A stretch of DNA of 64,000 nucleotides from Pseudomonadales bacterium (GCA_024234395.1 JACKOH010000002.1:248001-312000), one strand, 5' to 3'; positions 24,776-33,713 are shown, numbered from the stretch's first letter. Program-made: numbers and translations. The notes: a model not told the origin generated them from the sequence alone.

Positions 24776-25431
24776 GCTTCCGCTCCTTCCCAGTTGAGAA
24801 AATTTCTGAGCAGGCGTAAGCCGACATCCTGACTCTTCTCCGGGTGAAACTGCACGGCAAAAATATTGCCCTTGCTCAGGGCGGCAGCAAAATCGATACC
24901 GTAATGGGTGATACCGGCCACCTTTTCGGAAGGGGCGGCTTCGATATAGTAGCTGTGGACAAAATAAAAGCGGCTGTTGTCCGGAATGCCTTCCCAGAGC
25001 GGGTGCGCCAGCATCTGCTTCACGCAGTTCCAGCCCATGTGCGGAACTTTGAGGCGCTCACCATCTTCCTCGATGAGGGGATCACCGAAAAACCTGACCT
25101 TGCCATTGGCAAGCCCCAGGCACTCGACGCCATTGTTTTCCTCACTGTACTCCATCAGGGCCTGAAAGCCGACACAGATCGCCAGCACCGGGGTATCGCG
25201 ACTGACTTCCGCCACCAGCCTGTCAATCCCGAGGCGCCGGATTTCTCCCATGCAATCACGAATGGCCCCGACACCGGGAAAGATGACCCGGTCAGCGCGG
25301 CGGATACGATCCGGGTCAGCTGTCACACTCACTTCCAGGGTGAGGCCGGCCTGTCTGCCGACAAACTCGACGGCTTTGGAAACCGAGTGAAGATTTCCCA
25401 TGCCGTAATCGATAACCGCTACTCGTTTCAT
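24772..25431 (-). CDS. hisH: Imidazole glycerol phosphate synthase glutaminase subunit HisH
   Basis: 219 residues, class I glutamine amidotransferase. It begins MKRVAVIDYGMGNLHSVSKA. The nucleophile region reads PVLAICVGFQALMEYSEE (Cys at about residue 83), slightly divergent from the usual G-[IV]-C-L-G-M-Q. The His-Glu pair is in VQFHPEKSQ. It supplies ammonia to HisF. The intervening hisA overlaps its stop codon, showing an operon hisB-hisH-hisA-hisF. Confidence 0.95.
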   Translation of the reverse strand: MKRVAVIDYGMGNLHSVSKAVEFVGRQAGLTLEVSVTADPDRIRRADRVIFPGVGAIRDCMGEIRRLGIDRLVAEVSRDTPVLAICVGFQALMEYSEENNGVECLGLANGKVRFFGDPLIEEDGERLKVPHMGWNCVKQMLAHPLWEGIPDNSRFYFVHSYYIEAAPSEKVAGITHYGIDFAAALSKGNIFAVQFHPEKSQDVGLRLLRNFLNWEGAEA

Positions 25432-25536
25432 GAATTCACATCAGACCTGGCCGGCGGACCTGTCAGTCACAATACCGGGTGTACCTGCTAAATCGGAAAT
25501 ACCTTGCTGCGACCCTGTCGCGACCTGACCGCGCTT

Positions 25537-26127
25537 CTACAGCGACCCTTTGGTGGATGGGATCACACCGCTGGCCCGCGGATCGATCTCCATGGCCATA
25601 CGCAATGCCCGACCGAACGCCTTGAAGACAGTCTCGATCTGGTGATGCGCATTGCGACCCCGAATATTATCGATATGCAGGGTCACAAAGGCATGATTGA
25701 CGAAGCCCTGGAAAAATTCATAGAACAGGTCGACATCGAAATCGCCAACCGTGCCGCGGGCAAACGGAATGTTGTACTCCAGACCGGGTCGGCCGGAAAA
25801 GTCGATCACTACCCGCGACAGCGCCTCGTCCAGTGGCACATAGGCATGGCCGTAACGGCGGATTCCGGTCTTGTCCAGCGCCTTGTTGAACGCCTGACCC
25901 AGGGTAATTCCCAGGTCTTCCACGGTATGATGTGCGTCGATCTCCAGGTCCCCGCTGGCACGGACTTCCATATCGATCAGTCCATGGCGGGCAATCTGGT
26001 CCAGCATGTGCTCGAGGAACGGCAGACCGGTGTCAGCGACCAGCTTGCCGCTGCCATCCAGGTTTACTGAGGCCGAAATCTGGGTTTCTTTGGTATTGCG
26101 TTCTACGCTGGCGGATCGTTCTGGCAT
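25537..26127 (-). CDS. hisB: Imidazoleglycerol-phosphate dehydratase HisB
   Basis: 197 residues. Mn-binding histidine motifs are present: GLPFLEHMLDQIARHG, DAHHTVEDLGITLG, and NIRGRNAHHQIETVFKAF. The single-domain form lacks the histidinol phosphatase part found in enterobacterial HisB. The start at 26127 (MPERSASVERN) matches the usual family length, and the longer frame to 26205 is not needed. First gene of the minus-strand his cluster; divergent from asmA. Confidence 0.96.
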   Translation of the reverse strand: MPERSASVERNTKETQISASVNLDGSGKLVADTGLPFLEHMLDQIARHGLIDMEVRASGDLEIDAHHTVEDLGITLGQAFNKALDKTGIRRYGHAYVPLDEALSRVVIDFSGRPGLEYNIPFARGTVGDFDVDLFYEFFQGFVNHAFVTLHIDNIRGRNAHHQIETVFKAFGRALRMAMEIDPRASGVIPSTKGSL

Positions 26128-26363
26128 GCTGGGGCTGGGATATCCAGACTGGAAATCCGCTCCTTCCGGGTAAAGACGCGCATTATAAAGCCCCGCTTGC
26201 GGCAAGAAAAGCTGGGATGTCGGCCGGGGTGAAACTCACGATGGCATCCGGTACACTAGCGCCTGTTCCCAAAACCTTGTCGGAAGCCGGAAATTTCCCG
26301 TTTCGACACCTATTGGAACTCCTTTCCTGCTCCCGGAGCACGCTGAAGAGACTGTTTTCAGAC

Positions 26364-28535
26364 ATGAGTACCCTGCTGCGTATCCTCCTGCTATGTCTTG
26401 GCGTAGTCGTGGTGATGATTGCCATCATCGCGGTCGCACTGTTCGTTATTATCGATCCGGATGACTATCGGAACCGGCTCGAGCAGGCCTTTAACGAGTC
26501 CACCGGCCTGGATCTGGAAATCGCCGGTGGAATTGCCGTGACCTGGCGACCTTATGTGGGCCTGACTCTGGACGATGTCCGTCTGCGCAATCCCAACCGG
26601 CCCCAGGAACTGGCGTCGTCCTCCAGCGTCAGACTGCGCGTCGATTCGCGGGAGCTGCTGTCCGGCCGGCTGCTGCTGGAGGAACTGAGCGCCGACGACC
26701 TGCATCTCAATCTTTACGTGGACGCCGAAGGTAACCCGTTGTGGATGACCGACCGATTGCGTCGACGGCAGGCCAGGGGGCCCGCCTCGAACACTGAGGA
26801 CGGCGCATCGATTACCACCAACTTCAGCTCAGTTTCCATCGACAACGCCAGCATCGATATTCAGAATCTCGAGCAGGGCTATTACTACACCGTCCATGAG
26901 TTGAACCTGGACAGTCAGGCCAGCAATCTTGGCGGCAGATCATTTCCGGTGCAGGCCAGATTCCAACTGGAGACGCCGACAGCTCCGGTACCCTGGCCGG
27001 TCACGCTCAGTTCCGACGTCAACATCGATCTGGATTCCGGGAATCTCCGCTTCAGTGCAGCGCAGCTGGTGCTCTCGCCGGCCCGCCTCGAAGGCGAATT
27101 GTCATTGCAGAATCTATATGGCGACTCCAGCTGGCAGGTGCAGCTGAGTTCCAGCGAATTTCCGCTCAACGATCTTATCGAAAATCTGTTCACTTCACCC
27201 GAAGCAAGACAGACACCTCAATTGCCAAGAGTCAGTCAGGACCGGGCCTGGCAGGCCCGGATCGACGCCAGCCTGAGCGGTGATCAGGCCGGTACAGAAC
27301 TGTCGGAACTGGTGGCGACGCTGGGTGACCTGCGCCTGGAAATGACCGGAGATGTGCGCTTTGCCAACGGCCTGTTGCCCACCAATGCCCGCTTCAACGT
27401 GGCGACCGGTGGCCTGGATCTGTCGCCCTACCTGGCGTTTTCTGCCGGTGACTCCCCAGTCGAATCCGTCGCCCCTGCTCTCGATCCGCAGGGGGGAGCC
27501 CTGCCCCCGGGCAGCAATCCGAATGACGCTGCTGACCCGGACCCACGACGCTCGCTCCTCGATCTTCAGATCCCCGCCACTCTGCGGTCCGGCATGAACG
27601 TCCAGGGCTCGGTATCCCTGGATTCTCTTTTTCTGGGTGGCATCCAGTTTGGATCCGTCAATCTGTATGCCAACCTGGAAAGCGGCGTGCTGGATCTGGA
27701 ACTGCAACCGACCGCAGTACTGGACGGAACTGTTGAAGGCACCTTGCGGATCAACAGCATCCCCGCCCGCAGCGAGGTCGCGCTGGACCTCTACGCCACT
27801 TCTCTCAGTATGGCTGAGCTGCCCCTGCCACTGGTGTTGCCCGGCACGTTCAGCGGCCGCCTGAGCCAGGAGTCACATTACCTGGGCAGCGGCACGACAC
27901 TGGGTGAATGGCTCCAGGGTGTCAGCGGAGCAACCAGCTTTGCCGTCAATGACGGCACCGTCGATATTGGCGTCATCAAGCAGGTTTTCACCTCGATTGC
28001 CGTACTCAGCCCCCGCGGGGAAACCATCCAGACCTGGCCCGATGTGGTCCGAACCAACCAGTTCAGCGGCTTCGCCATCCTCGAAAACGGCCTCGACAAC
28101 CAGCAGATCAAGGTGCGCCTCGACAACTTCGATATCACCGGATCCGGGGCTGTCGATCCTGCCGCCCGTCGTTTCGATTACGACCTGCTGTTCACCGTAC
28201 TGGGAGAGCCGTTCGCACAGATCATCCCCATCGACCAGCGCTATCACAACGTTTCATGGCCGGTGGAGTGTGCGGCCGGATTCGATGAGCCCGTGAACCG
28301 GTTCTGTCGCCCCGACCTGGTCCAGGTGCGGAGTCTATTCAGTCAGCTCGACAACAACACGTTAACGACCCGCCTGGATGTGGTAATGCCGGAGCAGGCA
28401 CCGGAAGCACTGCAGAACTTCAACCGCGGACTGCTGCAGAATCTGTTGCCCATGCCAGCCCAGGAGGCAGAACAGCAGTTGTCTCCGGACCAGTCGACTC
28501 TCCTTCAACGGGGTAACCTGCCCCCTGGATTCTGA
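26364..28535 (+). CDS. asmA: AsmA-family outer-membrane biogenesis protein
   Basis: 723 residues. One N-terminal TM helix (about 5-28: ILLLCLGVVVVMIAIIAVAL) anchors a large periplasmic body. DPDDYRNRLEQAFNESTGLD followed by WRPYVGLTLDDVRLRNP is the classical AsmA start. The C-terminal AsmA_2 region has LDNQQIKVRLDNFDITGSGA and a cysteine pair (CAAGFDEPVNRFC). AsmA-like proteins are bridge-like lipid transporters between inner and outer membrane. Start at 26364; the open frame extends upstream but overlaps hisB. mutY follows after 16 bases. Confidence 0.93.
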   Translation: MSTLLRILLLCLGVVVVMIAIIAVALFVIIDPDDYRNRLEQAFNESTGLDLEIAGGIAVTWRPYVGLTLDDVRLRNPNRPQELASSSSVRLRVDSRELLSGRLLLEELSADDLHLNLYVDAEGNPLWMTDRLRRRQARGPASNTEDGASITTNFSSVSIDNASIDIQNLEQGYYYTVHELNLDSQASNLGGRSFPVQARFQLETPTAPVPWPVTLSSDVNIDLDSGNLRFSAAQLVLSPARLEGELSLQNLYGDSSWQVQLSSSEFPLNDLIENLFTSPEARQTPQLPRVSQDRAWQARIDASLSGDQAGTELSELVATLGDLRLEMTGDVRFANGLLPTNARFNVATGGLDLSPYLAFSAGDSPVESVAPALDPQGGALPPGSNPNDAADPDPRRSLLDLQIPATLRSGMNVQGSVSLDSLFLGGIQFGSVNLYANLESGVLDLELQPTAVLDGTVEGTLRINSIPARSEVALDLYATSLSMAELPLPLVLPGTFSGRLSQESHYLGSGTTLGEWLQGVSGATSFAVNDGTVDIGVIKQVFTSIAVLSPRGETIQTWPDVVRTNQFSGFAILENGLDNQQIKVRLDNFDITGSGAVDPAARRFDYDLLFTVLGEPFAQIIPIDQRYHNVSWPVECAAGFDEPVNRFCRPDLVQVRSLFSQLDNNTLTTRLDVVMPEQAPEALQNFNRGLLQNLLPMPAQEAEQQLSPDQSTLLQRGNLPPGF

Positions 28536-28551
28536 TTGTAAACCTGCCCCG

Positions 28552-29607
28552 ATGGCTGACTTCGCCGACAAGCTGCTAGGCTGGTATGACCGCCACGGCC
28601 GCCAGGATCTGCCCTGGCAGCAGGACCCGACTCCGTACCGGGTCTGGGTCTCCGAAATTATGCTGCAACAGACTCAGGTGGGTACGGTAATCCCCTATTA
28701 TCAGCGTTTCATGGCCACCTTTCCGACCGTGGGTAAACTGGCGGCTGCCGACCTGGACCAGGTTCTGCACCTGTGGACCGGGCTGGGTTACTACGCACGA
28801 GCCCGGAACCTGCACCACACTGCCAGGCTACTGGTTTCAGACCACGGCGGAGAGTTTCCCGCCGCCGTGGATACGCTGTGCGAACTGCCGGGTATTGGTC
28901 TCTCCACCGCAGGCGCCATCGTGGCTCTGGCCCATGGCCGCCGGGCGACCATTCTGGATGGCAACGTCAAACGGGTGCTGACCCGCTGCTTCGCCGTGGC
29001 CGGCTGGCCCGAACAGAGCTCGGTCAGGCGTGCGCTGTGGGAACTGGCTGAACGCCTGACGCCCGAGCGGCGCGTGGGAGCGTATACCCAGGCCATAATG
29101 GACCTGGGGGCCACCGTCTGTACGCGTAGCAAACCGGCCTGCGAAGCCTGCCCGATCGCCACTCGATGCCAGGCACGACGGGCCGGGGAGATCGCCCTCT
29201 ACCCGGGCCGCAAACCCGCCAGGACCCTGCCGGTCAAGGCCACGTTCATGCATCTGCTGCATAATGCCCAAAACCAGGTACTGCTGGAAAAAAGGCCCGC
29301 TTCCGGTATCTGGGGCGGCCTGTGGAGCCTCCCGGAAACCGTGGACAAAGGACCGCTGCCTTCACCCGGCGGAAACCTACTGCAGACCGAAGCCCCGGAT
29401 CTCTGGCCCACACTGCGTCATACCTTCAGTCACTATCACCTGGATATCACTCCGGTGCACCATAAAGTGGTATCGGAGGCGGCTGGAATCATGGAATCCG
29501 ATCGCTGGCTGTGGTATCCATTGAATCAACCGGCCGAAGTAGGCCTGGCGGCCCCGGTCAAGAAGCTATTGCAACAACTGGAAAGCCGGAACGGGAATTC
29601 CCGCTGA
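28552..29607 (+). CDS. mutY: A/G-specific adenine glycosylase MutY
   Basis: 351 residues. VWVSEIMLQQTQVGTVIPYY holds the catalytic Glu and minor-groove reader. The HhH motif LCELPGIGLSTAGAIVALA leads to the catalytic Asp in ILDGNVKRVL. The 4Fe-4S cluster loop C-x6-C-x2-C-x5-C is seen in CTRSKPACEACPIATRC. The C-terminal Nudix-like 8-oxoG recognition domain follows (LLEKRPASGIWGGLWSLPE). It removes A opposite 8-oxoG. Co-transcribed with asmA and yggX. Confidence 0.96.
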   Translation: MADFADKLLGWYDRHGRQDLPWQQDPTPYRVWVSEIMLQQTQVGTVIPYYQRFMATFPTVGKLAAADLDQVLHLWTGLGYYARARNLHHTARLLVSDHGGEFPAAVDTLCELPGIGLSTAGAIVALAHGRRATILDGNVKRVLTRCFAVAGWPEQSSVRRALWELAERLTPERRVGAYTQAIMDLGATVCTRSKPACEACPIATRCQARRAGEIALYPGRKPARTLPVKATFMHLLHNAQNQVLLEKRPASGIWGGLWSLPETVDKGPLPSPGGNLLQTEAPDLWPTLRHTFSHYHLDITPVHHKVVSEAAGIMESDRWLWYPLNQPAEVGLAAPVKKLLQQLESRNGNSR

Positions 29608-29630
29608 CCCGCACTCCCTGGAGGAAGGAC

Positions 29631-29900
29631 ATGACTCGCACTGTACATTGCCGCAAATACAGGAAAGACCTGCCGGGACTGCCGGTCCCGCCCTACCCGG
29701 GTGCCAAAGGCCAGGAAATTTACGAAACCGTATCCCAGCAGGCCTGGACCGACTGGCTCAAGCAGCAGACCATGCTGATTAACGAAAAGCACCTGAACAT
29801 GGCCGATCCGGAACACCGGAAATACCTGCAGGAGGAAATGGAAAAGTTCTTCGACAATGAAAACTTTGACCGCGCCGAAGGCTACGTCCCGGAGGAATAA
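29631..29900 (+). CDS. yggX: Probable Fe(2+)-trafficking / oxidative-damage protection protein YggX
   Basis: 89 residues. MTRTVHCRKYRKDLPGLPVP has the conserved single Cys near the N-terminus, followed by PYPGAKGQEIYETVSQQAW, MLINEKHLNM and MEKFFDN, all family hallmarks. It helps protect Fe-S enzymes from oxidative damage. The start at 29631 is preceded by GGAGGAAGGAC. Its position after mutY is conserved in gammaproteobacteria. Confidence 0.96.
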   Translation: MTRTVHCRKYRKDLPGLPVPPYPGAKGQEIYETVSQQAWTDWLKQQTMLINEKHLNMADPEHRKYLQEEMEKFFDNENFDRAEGYVPEE

Positions 29901-29986
29901 GGAATCCCGCCGCCCCCTTGACTCGAAAAGGGGTTGAGGGTTTAATACGCGGCTCGCACAGTCCAGCCCAGATAGCCAGGTTTAGT

Positions 29987-30104
29987 GAAAGCGAGCGCTT
30001 TCAAAACGTCAGTTTTGAGCACCGTTTGAACGACAGCGATCAGCGATCGCTGGCTGGAATGAGCAGAGGAGCAATGCGCAGCATTGCCAGCGTGCAGGAT
30101 GCAC
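29987..30104. repeat. Array of five consecutive short hairpins between yggX and tRNA-Phe
   Basis: Five perfect inverted repeats follow each other: GAAAGC/GCTTTC (29987-30002), TCAAAAC/GTTTTGA (30001-30018), AGCGATC/GATCGCT (30035-30051), GCAATGC/GCATTGC (30071-30087) and GTGCA/TGCAC (30092-30104), with loops of 3-4 bases. Adjacent hairpins are rarely this dense by chance. It could be a REP-like element or a structured leader of the tRNA transcript. No known RNA family is recognised. Confidence 0.6.
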
Positions 30105-30127
30105 TGAGTAAATTCGCATGACCAATT

Positions 30128-30203
<76 letters not shown>

Positions 30204-30261
30204 CTCATAAACTAACTCCCTGAATCTAAAACCAATTGCCCTTGCAACGCGCCTTGTGGTG

Positions 30262-30298
30262 CCAAGGTGGTTACACCTTGGTGATACACCGGAGGTGT
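30262..30298 (+). promoter_or_regulatory. Paired hairpins enclosing the integrase ribosome-binding site
   Basis: An 8-bp perfect stem CCAAGGTG/CACCTTGG (30262-30281) is followed by ACACC/GGTGT (30086-type short stem at 30286-30298). The SD GGAGGT (30291-30296) of the integrase lies in the loop and right arm of the second stem. This could limit integrase translation. Confidence 0.5.
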
Positions 30299-30301
30299 TT
30301 C

Positions 30302-31966
30302 ATGCAGCACGGGCATTTTCTAGTCAGAAATCGCCATCAACTAAATTGGTATGCGCGGGTCATCGTCCCCCTATCCGTTCGTCATCATTTTGCAGGCAAG
30401 CGCGAATTACGCGTTTCCTTAAAAACAACCGATAAAACCCGCGCCAAACGACTATCCCGCCTTTTTTGGGTACAATGCCAGCAGGGGTTTGACCGTCTAT
30501 CAGCACGTAAAACCACGGAAAAACCCTTTAAACAAACAAGGTGCTTCCTTAGCTGGTGCGGTATCCCGCATAAACAGGATGTCATGAAAATAACAACGCA
30601 CGACGCGCTTGGCCGCAAACATGTCATTGACCTCGACGATCCGAAGGAAGAGGCAAGACTGGCTCGGGAGTTTCAGGCCAATGCCTTAGCGCTCCTTGAG
30701 CAATTCAAGGACAATCCTGACATTCTGGCAAAACTCATGCGGGTAGGTGGCCCTGAATTCACCAGCCCTGAAAGCCAGCCGGAAACACAGGCCACATTCC
30801 ATGACGCCATAGCGCTCTATATCGAAAAACTGGAAACGCAGGGGCGGCGGGGTAAAAGACTCTCTCCCCGTACCCTGCTCGCCTATACGGACAGACTAAA
30901 ATTCTGGCAAGGTTACTTTGGACAAAGAGCCGTCCATACGTTCACCTTGAAAGAACTCGCAGAAATCCAGAGCTGGCTTGTCTTTCTCCCTGCCAACTTC
31001 GCCAAAAAGCGCGTTTCCATCGATCACGCAATCACGATGGCCAAGAACAAGAGCAACCGCTTTCCGGCCATTTCCGATAAAACAAGAGAAGAATATCTCG
31101 GGCAGCTCAAGGGTTTACTGGAATTTACATTTTCTAGTGGCTTTATGCCCAGAGACCTCTCCGGCCATGTAGAACTGCCCAATTCAAAACTCAACCCGTC
31201 TATCAGCCGCAAGCCCTTCACAGCCGAAGACCTTGAAAAGATATTTCCAGCCAATTACGGCCAAGACTTTGGCGCAAGGATGACCAAAGACACCTACAAT
31301 AACCGCTTCTGGTTTCTACTCCTTGCCGCCTTTACCGGCGCACGGCTGGAAGAACTCGGCCAGCTCCAGACAGAAGACATTAAAACCTGCCCTGATACAG
31401 GCATCATCTATGCGATGATCGATAATGAAGGCATCACCGCTGACGGTAAAAAGAAACGCACCAAAAATCTGAACTCTATCCGCCCTATTCCGATCCACTC
31501 CACATTACTTGCCATCGGCTTCATGGATTACGTCCAAGAACGTCAACACGACAAGAAAGACAAAAGCCTCTTCAAACTCAAACGCGATAAACAAGGAAGA
31601 TTTGCCAAAGGACTATCAAACTGGTTCTCGCGCTATGAACCAAGAAAGAACGGCAATACGATTAAGGGCTATATTGAGCGGCGCGGCGTCACCAGCAAGG
31701 GAACAACCAATGCCGGTGACAGATGGAGCAAAAGCTTTCACAGCTTTCGCCATACTGTCATCGATAATTTACGCGGCAAGCAACTCCAGAATGGTGAATT
31801 TATCCGTGAACAGGACATCGCTCTTGTCGTCGGCCATGAGCGCGATAAGAAAGAAACGGCCAGTTACGGCGTAGACAGGACGCAGTTAGCTTTACGAAAA
31901 GCTGTAATCGATGCTATTGACTATGAGACGGTAAAATTTGAAAACATAAACTGGAAAACTGACTAG
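30302..31966 (+). CDS. Tyrosine site-specific integrase (tRNA-Phe type)
   Basis: 554 residues. The N-terminal segment (about 5-48: RNRHQLNWYARVIVPLSVRH, GKRELRVSLKTTDKTRAKRL) matches the DUF6538 domain found in such integrases. A SAM-like core-binding region precedes the catalytic domain. Catalytic residues are visible as TGARLEELGQLQ (Arg I), HSFRHTVIDNLRG (His-x-x-Arg) and GHERDKKETASYG (His and Tyr). The start at 30302 is supported by GGAGGTGTTTC upstream. It sits 99 bases past the tRNA-Phe att site, which it probably uses. The next gene starts only three bases after its stop. Confidence 0.92.
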   Translation: MQHGHFLVRNRHQLNWYARVIVPLSVRHHFAGKRELRVSLKTTDKTRAKRLSRLFWVQCQQGFDRLSARKTTEKPFKQTRCFLSWCGIPHKQDVMKITTHDALGRKHVIDLDDPKEEARLAREFQANALALLEQFKDNPDILAKLMRVGGPEFTSPESQPETQATFHDAIALYIEKLETQGRRGKRLSPRTLLAYTDRLKFWQGYFGQRAVHTFTLKELAEIQSWLVFLPANFAKKRVSIDHAITMAKNKSNRFPAISDKTREEYLGQLKGLLEFTFSSGFMPRDLSGHVELPNSKLNPSISRKPFTAEDLEKIFPANYGQDFGARMTKDTYNNRFWFLLLAAFTGARLEELGQLQTEDIKTCPDTGIIYAMIDNEGITADGKKKRTKNLNSIRPIPIHSTLLAIGFMDYVQERQHDKKDKSLFKLKRDKQGRFAKGLSNWFSRYEPRKNGNTIKGYIERRGVTSKGTTNAGDRWSKSFHSFRHTVIDNLRGKQLQNGEFIREQDIALVVGHERDKKETASYGVDRTQLALRKAVIDAIDYETVKFENINWKTD

Positions 31967-31969
31967 CTC

Positions 31970-33238
31970 ATGGGAACAGAAATTTCTCTCGACATCGATG
32001 GAATGCCGATTACTTTCAGCAAAAATTCGCGTGGCATAGATCACGGCGAGCTTTTTCAGGAAGTTGATAGGACATGGAATTACTCCGAAGAGACTCGTTC
32101 TGTGAGTCCAATAGGAGATGATGATGGAACAGACGGCATGGGGAGAGCCTTTTGCGCACCGTTACAGAAAGTGGTGCCGCGACTGGAACTTCTAGGTTTT
32201 ACTCTGGAAAGACTAAAACGGGACTATCAATCCTACTCAAAAGCTTGGCACGAGTCTGAAGATATACCGCTTCAAGACTTAATGGATTTTTCCGAGTACT
32301 TGTCATTCGTTACGGCTTATCCATTGAGTTCGCTAGATGATACATTCGTCTCTTCTGTAAGTCCCGAGGGGGCTGAAGCAAAGGGACGGTTTCAAGATGA
32401 GTCGCTTTTAAAAAGAATTCCCGGATACGACCCTTTTGAAATCCATGCGTATTCTGAGAAAAGCTTTTTTAGTTCAATCATCGAAATTCTCCATCCCTAC
32501 TCCGTCTTGCGGCTCCTAGCTGAAAATAAAGAAAATCTTGATGCTAATGTCGTATGGCATTACGGCCCGCTAGTGGAAGCTGGTTGGGCGGAAGAAAATG
32601 AATTTGTACCCTGCGCACATCGAAACCAAACATTTCTTATTGCCACCGAGGGAAGCTCAGACACACATATCTTGAAGCGGGCAATCAAGGTACTTAGACC
32701 GGAAATAAAAGATTTTTTCCGCTTTATCGATGTTAGTGAAAGTCACCCTTTTTCAGGAACAGGAAGCCTAGTTAAGTTTGCTGAGGGTCTAAAAAAGATC
32801 GATGTTCATAATCAAATTGTTTTTGTTTTGGACAATGATGCAGAGGGCTACGATGCTTTTTCTAAAATATCCGCCATGAATTTATTACCCAATATGCGCG
32901 TGATGATGTTGCCTGAACTGGAAGAATTTAAGACATTTCCGTGTATCGGACCGGAAGGCGAAAACCTAGCCGACATAAATAAACGGGCGGCGGCAATTGA
33001 ATGTTATCTGGATTTGGAAATGGAGGAACGACCACCAGCCAAAGTTAGGTGGACGAACTACAAGAAGGATAGCGATTTCTATCAAGGCTCCCTTGAGCAC
33101 AAAGAAACTTACATGAGATATTTTCTTGAACTAATCCAAGAAACTTCAGATGCGGAATCATACAATCTTAGTAAGTTGAATTTGGTAATAGATGCTCTGG
33201 AAAACGAGTGTACCCTGCTGGCCTCCACTCAGCTCTGA
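31970..33238 (+). CDS. HEPN/Toprim-associated domain protein, putative antiviral nuclease
   Basis: 422 residues. MGTEISLDIDGMPITFSKNS followed by GIDHGELFQEVD is the recalled start of HEPN/Toprim-associated N-terminal domains. The C-terminal half reads as a Toprim fold: FLIATEGSSDTHILKRAIKV (first acidic Glu, residues about 220-240) and IVFVLDNDAEGYDAF (DxD motif, about 282-296), then MMLPELEEFKTFPCIGPEG. Toprim domains cleave or bind nucleic acid with Mg2+. Proteins of this type occur in prokaryotic conflict and defence islands. The start lies three bases after the integrase stop, with no clear own SD, so translational coupling is likely. Biochemical function has not been shown here. Confidence 0.72.
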   Translation: MGTEISLDIDGMPITFSKNSRGIDHGELFQEVDRTWNYSEETRSVSPIGDDDGTDGMGRAFCAPLQKVVPRLELLGFTLERLKRDYQSYSKAWHESEDIPLQDLMDFSEYLSFVTAYPLSSLDDTFVSSVSPEGAEAKGRFQDESLLKRIPGYDPFEIHAYSEKSFFSSIIEILHPYSVLRLLAENKENLDANVVWHYGPLVEAGWAEENEFVPCAHRNQTFLIATEGSSDTHILKRAIKVLRPEIKDFFRFIDVSESHPFSGTGSLVKFAEGLKKIDVHNQIVFVLDNDAEGYDAFSKISAMNLLPNMRVMMLPELEEFKTFPCIGPEGENLADINKRAAAIECYLDLEMEERPPAKVRWTNYKKDSDFYQGSLEHKETYMRYFLELIQETSDAESYNLSKLNLVIDALENECTLLASTQL

Positions 33239-33289
33239 TCGAGTAAGGACGCGGCTTTGCGCCCTCCTCGAAATCCAGCAATTGAAAGC

Positions 33290-33588
33290 TTACGCCGCTA
33301 TCAAATTGCCGCTTGTTTCAAGCGCCGCCTCGTCTGTAAGACCCGTGATACCTTCGATAGTAGCAATCGTTACAAAGTTATCAGCGCCTCCATCAACATC
33401 CACTTTCAATGTACTGTCCGTACCGTCATCTGTGATCTGTACAAAGTCTGTGATCGCATCAGATAATGGATCATAGGCTGTCAGAAGATCAGCAATATTA
33501 ATGGCATCATTATCTGTGCTGATGTCAAAGTCCTTGATGACATCAACATCATTGAAAGCTGAATCATTCATAAAGACGAAGGTGTCAG
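33290..33588 (-). pseudogene. Remnant of the C-terminal end of a type I-secreted adhesin/RTX-like protein
   Basis: On the minus strand, in-frame DTFVF then MNDSAFNDVDVIKDFDISTD, NDAINIADLLTAYDPLSDAI, TDFVQITDDGTDSTLKVDVD and FVTIATIEGITGLTDEAALE match the C-terminal secretion region (VCA0849-type) of large T1SS adhesins. Only about 98 residues remain; the bulk of the protein and any secretion genes are absent. Upstream it runs straight into an IS3-like transposase tail near 33588. It is a gene fragment left by insertion or deletion. Confidence 0.68.
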
Positions 33589-33668
33589 TCCTATGGAGTA
33601 TGAGTCAGTGATGGTTGAATTGGAGAAAGCAGCTTAACTGGGCTGGTCACATCTATTGGACCACTTCA
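33580..33668 (+). mobile_element. IS3-like element remnant: transposase C-terminus and right end
   Basis: The plus strand encodes GVSPMEYESVMVELEKAA-stop (33580-33636), like the C-terminal end of IS3-family OrfB (GxSPxEYE motif). Immediately after comes a 36-bp sequence (33633-33668) that, read inward from its outer edge, starts TGAAGTGGTCC, similar in style to IS3-family inverted repeats. Everything upstream of the GVSP motif is missing. Confidence 0.48.
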
Positions 33669-33713
33669 TCATTATCTCTTAACTGGGCTGGTCACATCTA
33701 TTGGACCACTTCA
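33633..33713. repeat. Two 36-bp direct repeats, IS-end-like, 9 bp apart
   Basis: 33633-33668 and 33678-33713 are identical over 36 bases (CTTAACTGGGCTGGTCACAT and onward to GGACCACTTCA). They look like two right ends of the same IS lying in tandem, implying an internal deletion between two copies. The second copy supplies the stop codon of the truncated gene to its right. Confidence 0.9.

Noticed and set aside
25932..26363. Upstream extension of the asmA frame overlapping hisB
   Set aside because: The AsmA family start with its TM helix is at 26364; the extension lacks family similarity and runs antisense to hisB.
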